Shown: piece after piece, positions 1 through 8,292 of the stretch
Layout: the number at the start of each line of letters is the position of its first letter
How positions within the stretch are numbered: position 1 is the first letter of the stretch
From: an uncultured Clostridia bacterium
GTDB lineage: Bacteria; Bacillota; Clostridia; Oscillospirales; CAG-272
Assembly (NCBI GenBank): GCA_947631765.1
Contig: CANRMP010000003.1
Span: forward strand, 1 to 64,000
Direction: 5' to 3'
Length of the DNA: 64,000 nt
The notes under the pieces: model-generated
What the model saw: only the letters and a program-made list of their open reading frames with translations
Databases searched by the model: none
What the model was told of the DNA's origin: nothing
Program-made: the position numbers and the translations under genes

Positions 1-59
1 ATTCCCATTTCCTGCCGATAACGCTTTACGTTTGTCCCAAAAACTTTAACTATATCCAT
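1..59 (-). CDS. XRE-family HTH regulator, N-terminal fragment (runs off the window)
   Basis: Only the first 19 codons lie in the window. They begin MDIVKVFGTNVKRYRQEMG, which fits the first helix of a Cro/CI-type (XRE) helix-turn-helix domain. An AGGAGG ribosome site at 74-69 sits 9 nt before the ATG at 59-57, so the start is secure. It is transcribed divergently from the DUF6414 gene, and that gene's promoter overlaps this gene's start, the usual layout for a repressor controlling its own mobile element. The rest of the protein is outside the window, so the family call rests on a short stretch. Confidence 0.55.
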   Translation of the reverse strand, partial: MDIVKVFGTNVKRYRQEMG

Positions 60-61
60 AC

Positions 62-90
62 TTGCAATCCTCCTAACATTATAGTATAAT
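62..90 (+). promoter_or_regulatory. Sigma-A-type promoter for the DUF6414 gene
   Basis: TTGCAA at 62-67 and TATAAT at 85-90 are separated by 17 nt. The -35 box overlaps the leader of the divergent XRE gene, so repressor binding here could control both directions. Confidence 0.6.
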
Positions 91-143
91 ACCAATGAAC
101 ACAAAAAGTCTACACACAATAAGTAACAGAAAGGAAGCCGTAT

Positions 144-959
144 ATGAAGTTAAGAAATTTCCTATATTTAAATACAAAAATAATTGAAGATTATATTTCC
201 GCCATTGATGGCTATACATACGATGAGGAATCGCAAGCGATAGCAACAAGTAGGGAGAACGCTGTAAACGGTGGTTTAGGATTAAAGACCATTTCAGCGG
301 GTGGATCTCATAACGGTAAACAATCAGAAGAAATAAAACGTTCTGTCAAAATTAGTGATGCTGCTAAGTTTGATAAAATTTATAAATATCTTCAGTCGAG
401 TGATGACGATGAGCAATTAAAATACTATGAGCTTTTATCTGATGATGTTTATAATGAACTAAGACGTGATGATTTTATTGAAGTTTTAGTAACTGCACGT
501 TTTTCAAAAACAAAGGAACTTACCGATAGTGTTCGAAAATTAGCTGATTTAGCAACCATGATACAAGATATGACTGACCAACAAGTCCTCGATAAAAAAG
601 CGACTGAGGCAATCAATGATTTTTCAGCTTTAGATAAAATGAAGTTAGGGAAAGAAATATCTTGCGTCTTTAATTTTGACGATGGAAAATATCCACTGGT
701 GGCATATTTAGATGAGAAGTATTTTAGATGTGAACTATATAGTTTTGTGGGTCAATCTTATATGCTTTGCAAAGTCATTAGAAAAATCCCAAAAGGGCAG
801 AATGTGAAACTTGATGAAATCTTTGATGATATAAAAAAACTCCCCCTTAATCGTGATCAAAGGAGAAAGATGCCCAAAAACATTGATAACCCCGATATTA
901 TTAAAGATGTCGTAAAGGGACCAGCTATGATAGTTGTACCGGTCGCAGTTTATCAGTAA
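144..959 (+). CDS. DUF6414 family protein
   Basis: A 271-residue protein with no signal peptide or membrane segment. The opening (RNFLYLNTKIIEDYISAI) and the ending (GPAMIVVPVAVYQ) match my recollection of DUF6414, a family of unknown function common in Firmicutes and frequent on integrative elements. It has a strongly charged, helical middle (residues 55-150). An AAGGAAG ribosome site precedes the ATG. It is more A+T-rich than the genes after 1.5 kb and lies next to an XRE repressor, so it is probably mobile-element cargo. No biochemical function can be inferred. Confidence 0.6.
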   Translation: MKLRNFLYLNTKIIEDYISAIDGYTYDEESQAIATSRENAVNGGLGLKTISAGGSHNGKQSEEIKRSVKISDAAKFDKIYKYLQSSDDDEQLKYYELLSDDVYNELRRDDFIEVLVTARFSKTKELTDSVRKLADLATMIQDMTDQQVLDKKATEAINDFSALDKMKLGKEISCVFNFDDGKYPLVAYLDEKYFRCELYSFVGQSYMLCKVIRKIPKGQNVKLDEIFDDIKKLPLNRDQRRKMPKNIDNPDIIKDVVKGPAMIVVPVAVYQ

Positions 960-1027
960 ATATTTTTACAAACTGTGATAGCCAAATAACTAAATAATTA
1001 AGTCTCAAATTTAGAAAGGACAAGTAT

Positions 1028-1198
1028 ATGACAGAGCAGCAATGGAAAGCATTTGCAAAGTGGTGTTTGGACAACGGACAGCGGAAATTGACTAATGAAG
1101 AAAAGGAGGCAATAAAATCAGCAATTGACCAAGCGAGTAGTTTGAATGAAATAGTACAAGTGGCATTTATCAGCTTAGCTATTGATTCGGATAGATAA
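1028..1198 (+). CDS. Small hypothetical protein (56 aa)
   Basis: ATG at 1028 follows GAAAGGA with reasonable spacing, and the frame stays open for 56 codons to TAA. The product (starting MTEQQWKAFAKWCLDNG) is helical and charged, with no membrane segment. Tyrosine-recombinase elements in Firmicutes often carry such short proteins near one end. It follows the DUF6414 gene by 68 nt and may be cotranscribed. I do not recognise a family. Confidence 0.45.
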   Translation: MTEQQWKAFAKWCLDNGQRKLTNEEKEAIKSAIDQASSLNEIVQVAFISLAIDSDR

Positions 1199-1218
1199 GC
1201 TTTTATATGCAATATGTT

Positions 1219-1238
1219 ATGGCAACAGAATGGCAACA
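1219..1238. repeat. Paired ATGGCAACA direct repeats near the element end
   Basis: ATGGCAACA occurs at 1219-1227 and 1230-1238, an 11-nt period. Short direct repeats of this size near an element end resemble arm-type integrase sites, here about 150 bp from tRNA-Pro. Function is inferred only from position. Confidence 0.35.
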
Positions 1239-1359
1239 AAAAATCGGATAGCGGGTGCTTTACCGATAATACGGATAATGTAGATACGCTCTGCTAAAAT
1301 TCATAAACAAACTTGTTTAGAATGGATTTCAAAGAAGCGAAGAGTGAATAGTGAAAAGT

Positions 1360-1391
1360 AAAATCGGCTCCGCTGTCGCTTCGCCGATTTT
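1360..1391 (-). terminator. Rho-independent terminator of tRNA-Pro
   Basis: On the minus strand a 9-bp stem (arms 1360-1368 and 1383-1391) directly follows the tRNA CCA end, and the second arm runs into A+T-rich sequence. The arm AAAATCGGC flanks a G+C-rich loop. Confidence 0.55.
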
Positions 1392-1468
1392 TGGTCGGAG
1401 TGACTGGACTCGAACCAGCGGCCTCTTGGTCCCGAACCAAGCGCACTACCAAACTGTGCCACACCCCG
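1392..1468 (-). tRNA. tRNA-Pro (anticodon CGG)
   Basis: Cloverleaf on the minus strand: acceptor CGGGGTG/CACTCCG (one G-T pair), anticodon arm CTTGG-TTCGGGA-CCAAG giving anticodon CGG, T arm with GTTCGAGTC, discriminator A and encoded CCA. Length is 77 nt with CCA. A perfect-consensus promoter lies just upstream. Its 3' end faces the mobile-element remnant at 1-1300, consistent with use as an integration site. Confidence 0.95.
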
Positions 1469-1480
1469 AATTACTTTGAG

Positions 1481-1509
1481 ATTATACCACAGTTTTATCC
1501 GTTTGTCAA
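1481..1509 (-). promoter_or_regulatory. Consensus sigma-A promoter for tRNA-Pro
   Basis: On the minus strand, TTGACA (1509-1504), 17-nt spacer, TATAAT (1486-1481). The -10 lies 12 nt before the tRNA 5' end. Confidence 0.85.
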
Positions 1510-1561
1510 TGGGATTATCCGATATTCTTAAAATTTTGCTTTTGCTTTTTTTGTGCGGCAA

Positions 1562-2041
1562 TTAAAGAACCGAAATATCATGCTCCTTTAAGAAAGCTTC
1601 AAAGATTTTGACAACCTCCTCAAGGGCAAGTCTGTCACCTTCTCCAAATCTTGAAAACACGGGACTGTCAATATCAAGCACTCCGATAACCTTTCCTAAA
1701 GCGGAATGTATCGGAATTACAATTTCCGAGTTTGACGCAGAGTCGCAGGCAATATGCGTTTTGAACTCATGAACGTTGTCAACAACGGTCGTAAGGTCAT
1801 TTTGCGCCGCGTATCCGCAAACTCCGTTTCCGTACTCAATTAAAGTGCAGGCGACCTTTCCCTGAAAGGGTCCCAAAATAAGACCTTTTTCCCGACTTCT
1901 GTAAAATCCCGCCCAGTTTAAATTGTCAAGCTCTTCATAAATCAGAGCGGATAGGTTGGACATGACCGTTACCGCGTCATTTTCATCCTGTGTAAGCGAG
2001 CTTGCCATAATTGAGAGCGCTTCATTATAGCTGTCATTCAT
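1562..2041 (-). CDS. msrC: Free methionine-(R)-sulfoxide reductase, GAF domain
   Basis: A 159-residue single GAF-domain protein of the fRMsr (YebR/MsrC) family, which reduces free Met-R-O in the cytosol. All three family cysteines are visible: GPFQGKVAC, GNGVCG and HIACD, followed by the diagnostic SNSEIVIPI and IGVLDIDS blocks. Length equals the family norm. It lies downstream of enolase in the same direction, but a hairpin with a T run separates them, so it may be transcribed independently. Expected role is protection against oxidised methionine in an oxygen-sensitive anaerobe. Confidence 0.92.
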   Translation of the reverse strand: MNDSYNEALSIMASSLTQDENDAVTVMSNLSALIYEELDNLNWAGFYRSREKGLILGPFQGKVACTLIEYGNGVCGYAAQNDLTTVVDNVHEFKTHIACDSASNSEIVIPIHSALGKVIGVLDIDSPVFSRFGEGDRLALEEVVKIFEAFLKEHDISVL

Positions 2042-2071
2042 GTTTCTTTTTTCTCCCGTGCGTACATTTAA

Positions 2072-2108
2072 AAAATACCGATATCGCCGCTACTTTGGCT
2101 CATATCGG
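2072..2108 (-). terminator. Terminator after enolase
   Basis: Minus-strand stem CCGATAT (2108-2102) / ATATCGG (2084-2078), followed by TATTTTTTA. The loop is long (17 nt). Confidence 0.5.
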
Positions 2109-2144
2109 AATTATTTTATCATGTTTTGTACTCTAAGTCAATAA

Positions 2145-3407
2145 TTATTTTGAGTAGAGTGCGCCGACTCCGAGACATGACTCGATTCGCAGCAGGCGGT
2201 TATATTTTGCGACTCTTTCGCCTCTTGCGGGTGCGCCTGTCTTAATCTGTCCGGAATTTACCGCAACGGCAATGTCGGCAATAGTGCTGTCCTGTGTTTC
2301 TCCGCTTCTGTGAGATATCACCGTCTTATAGCCGTTATTTTTTGCAAGTCTTATAACTTCAAGAGTTTCGGTAAGCGTTCCGATTTGGTTCGGCTTAATC
2401 AAAATCGCGTTTGCGCAGGAGTTGTCAATCCCTATTTGCAGTCGGTCGGCGTTTGTCACAAAAAGATCGTCGCCGACAATTTGCAGTCCCTTGTGCTTTT
2501 TTGTAAAGCGCTCAAAGGCCTTCCAGTCGTTTTCTGAAAAGGGATCTTCAATTGAAATAACAGGGAATTTGTCGATAATATCGCTGTAATAAAGGGAAAG
2601 CTCGTCAGAGCTCATCCTTTTGCCCCTTTTGGGCAGAGTGTAATTTTCTCCCTCATCCGCCCACTCGCTTGAGGCTATGTCAAGGGCAATAAACACGTCC
2701 TTTCCCGGAGCGTACCCCGCCTTTTCCACGGCATTACAGATAAGCTCGAGCGCTTTGTATTCATCCTCAAGGCTTGGAGCAAAGCCGCCCTCATCTCCGA
2801 CGGCTGTCGAGAGCCCTTTATCTTTAAGCAAGAGCTTAAGCGCCATATAAATCTCAACTCCCGCCTTCATTGCCTCATGAAAGGTGCTAAAGCCCGACGG
2901 AACTATCATAAATTCCTGAATGTCAAGATTGTTGTCCGCATGAGCGCCTCCGTTTAATATATTCATCATGGGAGTCGGCAAAACTCTCGCACTTGCCCCT
3001 CCGAGATATTTAAAAAGCGGCAGCTTGTAAGAGGCGGCAGAGGCTTTGGAGACCGCAAGAGAGACCGCAAGGGTTGCGTTTGCCCCGAGATTTGATTTAT
3101 TTTTTGTTCCGTCCGCCTTTATCATTATATCGTCGACAAGCGCCTGATTGTCGGCGGATATTCCTTCAAGCGCCCCCGCAAGAACGGTATTTATGTTATT
3201 TATTGCACGTGAAACACCTTTGCCGTAAAAATCGTTTTCCTTGTCTCTGAGCTCAAACGCTTCGTACATACCGGTAGACGCGCCAGAGGGAACAGAGGCA
3301 GAGGCTAAAACTCCGTTTTCAAGTAAAACCGACGCCTCAACGGTCGGAGTTCCTCTTGAATCGAAAATTTGTCTTCCGGTTATCTTTTTTATCTTACAAT
3401 TTGACAT
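2145..3407 (-). CDS. eno: Enolase (phosphopyruvate hydratase)
   Basis: A 420-residue enolase catalysing 2-phosphoglycerate to phosphoenolpyruvate in glycolysis. Visible landmarks are the N-terminal ITGRQIFDSRGTPTVE block, VPSGASTG, the acid/base region GDEGGFAP, metal ligands in ALDIASSE, SIEDPF and VGDDLF, the catalytic lysine in LIKPNQIGT, and SHRSGET. Full length with an intact C-terminus. It starts with ATG after a G-rich ribosome site and is divergent from the exopolysaccharide regulatory operon. Other glycolytic genes (pgi, fba) are elsewhere in the window. Confidence 0.98.
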   Translation of the reverse strand: MSNCKIKKITGRQIFDSRGTPTVEASVLLENGVLASASVPSGASTGMYEAFELRDKENDFYGKGVSRAINNINTVLAGALEGISADNQALVDDIMIKADGTKNKSNLGANATLAVSLAVSKASAASYKLPLFKYLGGASARVLPTPMMNILNGGAHADNNLDIQEFMIVPSGFSTFHEAMKAGVEIYMALKLLLKDKGLSTAVGDEGGFAPSLEDEYKALELICNAVEKAGYAPGKDVFIALDIASSEWADEGENYTLPKRGKRMSSDELSLYYSDIIDKFPVISIEDPFSENDWKAFERFTKKHKGLQIVGDDLFVTNADRLQIGIDNSCANAILIKPNQIGTLTETLEVIRLAKNNGYKTVISHRSGETQDSTIADIAVAVNSGQIKTGAPARGERVAKYNRLLRIESCLGVGALYSK

Positions 3408-3443
3408 AAAAACCCCTCAATTTTTATTTCCGACAAAAATGTA

Positions 3444-3472
3444 TTTACAAAAGCGAATATTTATGTTATAAT
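3444..3472 (+). promoter_or_regulatory. Sigma-A promoter for the CpsCDB-like operon
   Basis: TTTACA (3444-3449), 17 nt, TATAAT (3467-3472). It implies a leader of roughly 95 nt before the first gene at 3573. Confidence 0.75.
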
Positions 3473-3572
3473 ATTTTCATATTGATTATAAATCGATTCG
3501 GTAAAAGCTTTTTGCCGGTAATTTTACTTTTTCAAATTGTATTATTAACAAACGAAAGGCAATTAATGTATA

Positions 3573-4292
3573 ATGGAACGAAATATCAGCGATATTCTCT
3601 CGGTACTCCTTAAAAAAATTTGGTATATAATCGGAACGGCAGTGCTTTTCGCCATCGCCGCCGCTCTTTACACCTCGTTATTTATCACTCCTTTATACAC
3701 CTCCTCTGTAAGCCTTTGGGCAAAAACGGGGGATGAGGTGTCGGAATATCAGGAAGCGCTTACCATACAGTACAGAATACAAACCTACGCCGAATTTTTC
3801 ACCGTTCCGGTGACTCTCGAAATGGCGTCAGACCGTTTAAATGAAATTGCCGATGAGGTCGGCGACGACGGGCTACGTTATAGTGCAAAACAGCTTGAAG
3901 GCATGATATCGGTGAGTATTTCCGAGGGCTCTGAGTTTATAACGATAAGAATTACCAACTCAAATCCCGCGTACGCACAGCTTATTGCAAACGTTGTGGC
4001 TGAATCGGGAAGTACGGTTATTTCCTATGATGAAGCAAACGGAGGAATGGGCGTCGGAGTTGTAAAAATGGTCGGAAATGCCGAGCTGCCCCGCTCCCCC
4101 TCCTCTCCCTCAATGGTAAGAAACGTGCTTATCGCCGCTCTTATCGGTCTTATCCTTTCCTCCGCGCTTTTTGCGGCGTTCTTCTATTTTGACACGAGCA
4201 TAAAATATGAAACCGATATTATCGATATAACGGGACGACCTGTTATCGGAACCGTTCCGACAATCGATTCAATTGCAGAAAAGCGAGCGTGA
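3573..4292 (+). CDS. Chain-length determinant / tyrosine-kinase activator (Wzz/CpsC/YveK-like)
   Basis: A 239-residue membrane protein with a Wzz topology: TM1 at about residues 15-38 (WYIIGTAVLFAIAAALYTS), an extracytoplasmic region, the proline-rich LPRSPSSPS motif before TM2 (about 185-207), then a short cytoplasmic tail. In CpsC/CapA/YveK systems this protein controls exopolysaccharide chain length and its tail activates the partner kinase. It is followed by the kinase (6 nt gap) and the PHP phosphatase, the classic CpsC-D-B trio. No glycosyltransferases are adjacent, so the trio acts on a polysaccharide locus elsewhere or as a stand-alone module. Confidence 0.87.
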   Translation: MERNISDILSVLLKKIWYIIGTAVLFAIAAALYTSLFITPLYTSSVSLWAKTGDEVSEYQEALTIQYRIQTYAEFFTVPVTLEMASDRLNEIADEVGDDGLRYSAKQLEGMISVSISEGSEFITIRITNSNPAYAQLIANVVAESGSTVISYDEANGGMGVGVVKMVGNAELPRSPSSPSMVRNVLIAALIGLILSSALFAAFFYFDTSIKYETDIIDITGRPVIGTVPTIDSIAEKRA

Positions 4293-4298
4293 CGAAAA

Positions 4299-5057
4299 AT
4301 GAAACTGAAGTTTTTTAAAAAGAAAAATAAAGCTCCGAGAAAATACTATCTTATTAACGACAAGTCGAACTTTCTTATCAAGGAATCTTACCGTTCGATA
4401 AGAACGAATCTCATGTCGATACTTTCGGTATACGAGGGCTCAAAGAGCGTTGTTATTACAAGTCCCGAAACAACAGACGGTAAAACGCTTACCGTTTCGA
4501 ATATTGCAATTTCATTCTCACAGCTCGGCAACTGCAAGGTGCTTTTGATAGACGCCGATATGAGAAAACCCAAAATTCAAAGAATATTCTCGGCAAAAGG
4601 AGAAATGGGGCTTTCGGATTATCTTGGCGGTTTTACCGACACCGTGCCGATTGAAAAAACCAAGTATGACAATCTTGATATTGTGACTGCGGGAACCATT
4701 CCTCCCGACCCGACAAGGCTTATTCTTTCAAATAATTTTGCCCGTTTTCTGGAATACGCAAAGGCAAATTACGATTATGTATTCTTTGACGCTCCGCCCG
4801 TAAATCTGCTTACCGACGCGGTGCTTATCGCAAAGCAGACCCTTGGCTGTGTGCTTGTTGTAAGATATGATTTCACCACAAAGGAAGGTCTTGCCACCGC
4901 CAAAAATGAAATTGAAAGCGGAAGCGCGGAGCTGCTTGGCGTTATTCTCAATCACGTTGACTTAAACAGCAAAACATACAAAAACAAGATTTACACCAAA
5001 AGTACGTATAACTATTACAGCTACGAATACAAGGAGAGCGGCGACAACAATGCCTGA
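4299..5057 (+). CDS. Bacterial tyrosine autokinase (BY-kinase, CpsD/CapB-like)
   Basis: A 252-residue cytoplasmic BY-kinase. It has a P-loop (residues about 54-62, SPETTDGKT), Walker A' (VLLIDADMRKP) and Walker B (YVFFDAPPV). A C-terminal Tyr cluster at about residues 228-245 (YTKSTYNYYSYEY) is the autophosphorylation tail. The P-loop reads TTDGKT instead of the common PGEGKS, but the catalytic GK is kept. Partner of the preceding Wzz-like activator; dephosphorylated by the next gene, which it overlaps by 8 nt. Confidence 0.9.
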   Translation: MKLKFFKKKNKAPRKYYLINDKSNFLIKESYRSIRTNLMSILSVYEGSKSVVITSPETTDGKTLTVSNIAISFSQLGNCKVLLIDADMRKPKIQRIFSAKGEMGLSDYLGGFTDTVPIEKTKYDNLDIVTAGTIPPDPTRLILSNNFARFLEYAKANYDYVFFDAPPVNLLTDAVLIAKQTLGCVLVVRYDFTTKEGLATAKNEIESGSAELLGVILNHVDLNSKTYKNKIYTKSTYNYYSYEYKESGDNNA

Positions 5058-5766
5058 AATTAAAACTATTGACATGCACTCTCATATTCTGCCGAATGTG
5101 GATCACGGCTGTTCTGCTGTCAACATGTCTGTTGAGCTTGTGAAAATCGCAAAAGATAACGGAGTTGAAGCAATTGCCGCAACTCCGCATTTCTATCTTC
5201 ATAAAACCGATATAGACAGCTTTTTTGAAAAAAGGGAAGAGTCCTATGAAAAGCTTATGTCGGCGCTTGAAGAAAACCATATTGACGGAATAAAAATAAT
5301 TAAGGGTGCCGAGGTAACGCTTGAAACGGGGCTGACCGAGCTTGAAACCTCAAAGCTTGCAAGGCTTTGCTATGAAAACACAGGCTATATTCTTATCGAA
5401 ATGCCCTTTGTGCCATGGAGCGGCTGGGTGTTCAATTCGCTGAGGCGGCTTAGCTCAAGACACGGGCTTACTCCGATTATTGCGCATATTGAAAGATACA
5501 GCGACCCGCTAATCGACGACCTTTACGAAATGTCGCCCCTCGCGCAGGTAAACGCGGACTCTATAGCGAATATTTTTTCAAGAAAAAAGATTGTCTCAAT
5601 GCTTAGAAATAAAGTTGTGCATGTTATCGGCAGTGACCTTCATGACACAAAAAACAGAAATTACGATCATTTCATAATCGTCAAAAACAAGCTTTCCTCC
5701 GATATTTTAAGTCAGGTTTACGGCTTTTCAAAGGCTGTGCTCGATGACAGTAATATTGAATTTTAA
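5050..5766 (+). CDS. PHP-family protein-tyrosine phosphatase (CpsB/CapC/YwqE-like)
   Basis: A 238-residue metal-dependent phosphatase of the PHP superfamily. Metal-binding motifs occur in order: DMHSHILP (residues 8-15), ATPHF, KGAEV, AHIERY and SDLHD. In this family it reverses autophosphorylation of the BY-kinase and so tunes polysaccharide assembly. Overlap with the kinase gene shows translational coupling. A strong terminator follows, making this the last gene of a three-gene operon. One small deviation is VDHG where VDDG is usual. Confidence 0.92.
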   Translation: MPEIKTIDMHSHILPNVDHGCSAVNMSVELVKIAKDNGVEAIAATPHFYLHKTDIDSFFEKREESYEKLMSALEENHIDGIKIIKGAEVTLETGLTELETSKLARLCYENTGYILIEMPFVPWSGWVFNSLRRLSSRHGLTPIIAHIERYSDPLIDDLYEMSPLAQVNADSIANIFSRKKIVSMLRNKVVHVIGSDLHDTKNRNYDHFIIVKNKLSSDILSQVYGFSKAVLDDSNIEF

Positions 5767-5778
5767 TATATAAGCGTG

Positions 5779-5818
5779 GGGTCGCCGCAAAAAAAGTGCG
5801 GCGACCCGAATTTTTTAT
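5779..5818 (+). terminator. Strong Rho-independent terminator of the CpsCDB-like operon
   Basis: 11-bp G+C-rich stem GGGTCGCCGCA (5779-5789) / TGCGGCGACCC (5797-5807), followed by a T-rich run at 5811-5818. Confidence 0.9.
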
Positions 5819-6694
5819 TTATACAATTTCAAGAGAGTATTTTGCCAAGTACGTTTTACCGCACTCAAGAGAGAGTGCATACGGCTTGTCTTCAAAGCGT
5901 CCGCTCTCGTTAATAAAAGCCGGAAGCCCGTTCCACGGTTCAAGGCAGACAAACGGCGCCCTCTTTCCGGCGGGAGTCCAGATTCCCAAAGCCGAAAAAT
6001 CCTCGATGTTCATTCTGACTCCGCGCCCGTAACTGTCAAGAAGCGCCACGTTTTTCGATTTTAGATTTGAAAGAATAAGCGCGTCATTGTCAAACATTTT
6101 GTAGTCAAGGGGGAGAGTATTACTGCCATAGAGCAGGTCATTTGACCCTTCGGGGTTAACGATAAGTCCGCCGGTCGGCGCCTTGTAGTTTGTCGCGTAC
6201 TCGACCTTGTCAAAAACAATTCTGTGTGAGGAAAAGTCGCCAGTGTCGCATACAGGTATGTTAATTCCCGTGTGACCGCCAAGGTGAAACATCATTTTTT
6301 CATCTGAGGCGTTCAAAACCTTAAAGGAGGTGGAAAACCCGTTTTCATGCAGAGTGTGAGTTACGCTGAAAACAAAGGAAAAGGGAAAAGCCTCTCTTGT
6401 TTTTTCGCTGTCCCGAAGGGTGAGGGTGACGCAGCTGTCGCAAAGCTTTTCAAGCTCAAACTCGCTTTTTCTGGCAAAGCCGTGCTTTGGCAGGTTTATC
6501 GGTTTTCCGTTTATAGTCGCTTGGTCGTCTTTAAGCGAGCAGAGCACGGGAAAGAGAATCGGGTTCTGACCCTTCCAGTATTTTTCATCCCCCTGCCATA
6601 TGTACTCTTTGCCATCTTTTTTAAAAGATATCAGCTGTGCGCCGTATGTGCTGACAACAGCGGTCGCGCCGCCGTTTTTTAATTCGAAGTTCAT
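5819..6694 (-). CDS. Aldose 1-epimerase family protein (LacX/YeaD-like)
   Basis: A 291-residue protein of the galactose-mutarotase superfamily, probably interconverting anomers of a free or phosphorylated hexose. Visible motifs are NPILFPVLC, PKHGFAR, the active-site HLGGHTGINIP (His near residue 146), LGIWTP and CLEPWNGLPAF. The pattern is closest to the LacX-type subgroup rather than classical GalM. It is a single gene converging on the CpsB-like gene and shares the intervening terminator region. Substrate unknown. Confidence 0.82.
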   Translation of the reverse strand: MNFELKNGGATAVVSTYGAQLISFKKDGKEYIWQGDEKYWKGQNPILFPVLCSLKDDQATINGKPINLPKHGFARKSEFELEKLCDSCVTLTLRDSEKTREAFPFSFVFSVTHTLHENGFSTSFKVLNASDEKMMFHLGGHTGINIPVCDTGDFSSHRIVFDKVEYATNYKAPTGGLIVNPEGSNDLLYGSNTLPLDYKMFDNDALILSNLKSKNVALLDSYGRGVRMNIEDFSALGIWTPAGKRAPFVCLEPWNGLPAFINESGRFEDKPYALSLECGKTYLAKYSLEIV

Positions 6695-6736
6695 TTATGT
6701 AAGTCCTTTTTTGCGTTTTAATGTTGATATGTACTT

Positions 6737-6764
6737 TAAAATGCCGAGTTCCCCCGGCATTTTA
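6737..6764 (-). terminator. Terminator after the small membrane protein gene
   Basis: Stem TAAAATGCCG (6737-6746) / CGGCATTTTA (6755-6764), symmetrical, so it could act in both directions. It lies just after the stop of the 66-residue gene on the minus strand. Confidence 0.6.
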
Positions 6765-6772
6765 TGAAAAAA

Positions 6773-6973
6773 TTACAGGTCGTCCGAGTCGGAGCAGCAG
6801 GCGTTACAGCACTCTTCAAAGTCCTGTTCGGCGGCGCCTTTTACAGCATCCGCGTTTTCACTTGGGGTTTGTTTTTTCTTAAACTTGCAGAGAAAAAGCA
6901 CAACGGCAGTCGAAACAGCCGATATAATGCCTATCAAAATAAGGAGCTTTGCAAGTAATGACATGTCTTTCAT
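6773..6973 (-). CDS. Small single-pass membrane protein (66 aa)
   Basis: ATG preceded by GGGAGG at good spacing. The product has one membrane helix at about residues 7-29, a lysine-rich stop (KFKKK), then an acidic cytoplasmic tail with paired cysteines (ECCNACCSDSDDL). Its own ribosome site and a following terminator support a real gene. The CC-x2-CC pattern could bind a metal or form disulfides; this is speculation. No family recognised. Confidence 0.6.
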   Translation of the reverse strand: MKDMSLLAKLLILIGIISAVSTAVVLFLCKFKKKQTPSENADAVKGAAEQDFEECCNACCSDSDDL

Positions 6974-7102
6974 ATGTGCCTCCCGAGTTAATTCTGAAAT
7001 TAGTATAGCAGATTTTCAGAGCGATTAAACAAAATATTATTATTTATTTGTGAATTTTTTTCCATAAACGCCGCAAAAGGCATGAAAATCCTCAAGCTAT
7101 GA

Positions 7103-7131
7103 TTGAAATTCATAAAATCGTGTGATATAAT
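7103..7131 (+). promoter_or_regulatory. Sigma-A promoter for the rlmN operon
   Basis: TTGAAA (7103-7108), 17 nt, TATAAT (7126-7131), about 66 nt before the rlmN start. Confidence 0.8.
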
Positions 7132-7197
7132 TATAATGAAATAATTTTTATCGGTAAATCTTTGCTAAAATGTATGGGATAATATGGGAGAAATGAA

Positions 7198-8244
7198 ATG
7201 ACCGAGCTGATGTCACTTGAATTTAACGAGCTTGAAGCCTTTGTGAAAAACGAACTGAGCGAAAGCTCATTCAGGGCAAAACAAATTTCAAAGTGGATTT
7301 GCAAGGGCTGCAACGCCGACCAAATGTCCGACCTTTCAATGGCGCTCAGAGATAAGCTTAACTCTTGTGCGTTATTTTCCTATCCCGAAATAAAAAGAAA
7401 GCTTGTGTCAAAGACCGACCGGACAGTGAAATATCTTTTCACTTACCTCGACGGCGAGTCTGTGGAAAGCGTGCTTATGAGATATGAACACGGGCTCTCG
7501 ATTTGCGTTTCCACCGAGGCGGGCTGTAACATGGGATGCAAGTTCTGCGCCTCCACCATTGGCGGAAAAAAGCGGGACCTTACCGCAGGGGAAATTTTAG
7601 GACAGGTGATTGTCGCCCAAAAGGACTGCGGAGAACGTATTTCAAATATAGTTATGATGGGAATAGGCGAACCGCTTGACAACTTTGACAATGTGATAAA
7701 ATTCATTAAAATTGTAAGCTCGCCAAACAGCCTCAATATCGGGCAAAGGCATATATCCCTTTCCACATGCGGACTTGTCGACAAAATCGACTTACTTGCA
7801 AAAGAAGACCTGCAAATAACCCTTTCAATATCTCTGCACGCATATGACGATAATATAAGGTCGTCGATAATGCCGATAAACAAAAAGTGGAATATCGACA
7901 GTCTTATGAGGGCTTGCAAGCGATACTTTGACACAACCGGAAGGCGAGTTTCCTTTGAGTATACCCTAATCGGCGGCAAAAACGATTCGCCCGAGGGCGC
8001 AAAACGCCTTTCTGAGCTCTTCAGAAAATACTTCGGCAAAGCTCCTCTGCACGTAAATCTCATTAATGTAAATACGGTTCGTGAAAATCAATTTGTAAGC
8101 TCGGGCAGGGAAAGGGTCGAAGCGTTCTGCAAGGTTCTTTCTCAAAACGGCATAAACGCTACGGTTAGAAGGCGGCTCGGAGACGATATTGCCGCGGCGT
8201 GCGGACAGCTGCGAAGCGCCGAAATACAAAATACAAACACATAA
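7198..8244 (+). CDS. rlmN: Dual-specificity 23S rRNA/tRNA adenine-C2 methyltransferase RlmN
   Basis: A 348-residue radical SAM methyltransferase that methylates C2 of A2503 in 23S rRNA and A37 in tRNA. The cluster motif CNMGCKFC (residues about 110-117) is present, with MGIGEPLDN, and the second catalytic Cys is in the C-terminal AACGQL. The N-terminal accessory domain (FRAKQISKWI) is intact. The first ATG after GGGAGA is used. It heads an operon with the PP2C phosphatase and PASTA kinase, an order widespread in Firmicutes. Confidence 0.96.
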   Translation: MTELMSLEFNELEAFVKNELSESSFRAKQISKWICKGCNADQMSDLSMALRDKLNSCALFSYPEIKRKLVSKTDRTVKYLFTYLDGESVESVLMRYEHGLSICVSTEAGCNMGCKFCASTIGGKKRDLTAGEILGQVIVAQKDCGERISNIVMMGIGEPLDNFDNVIKFIKIVSSPNSLNIGQRHISLSTCGLVDKIDLLAKEDLQITLSISLHAYDDNIRSSIMPINKKWNIDSLMRACKRYFDTTGRRVSFEYTLIGGKNDSPEGAKRLSELFRKYFGKAPLHVNLINVNTVRENQFVSSGRERVEAFCKVLSQNGINATVRRRLGDDIAAACGQLRSAEIQNTNT

Positions 8245-8292
8245 AATTAATTTAGTATCACAACATAATAAGGGAGCAAGGCAAAAACGACA

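Noticed and set aside
1301..1561. 86-codon open frame on the minus strand
   Set aside because: It runs straight through tRNA-Pro, its promoter and terminator; low-complexity translation and no ribosome site.
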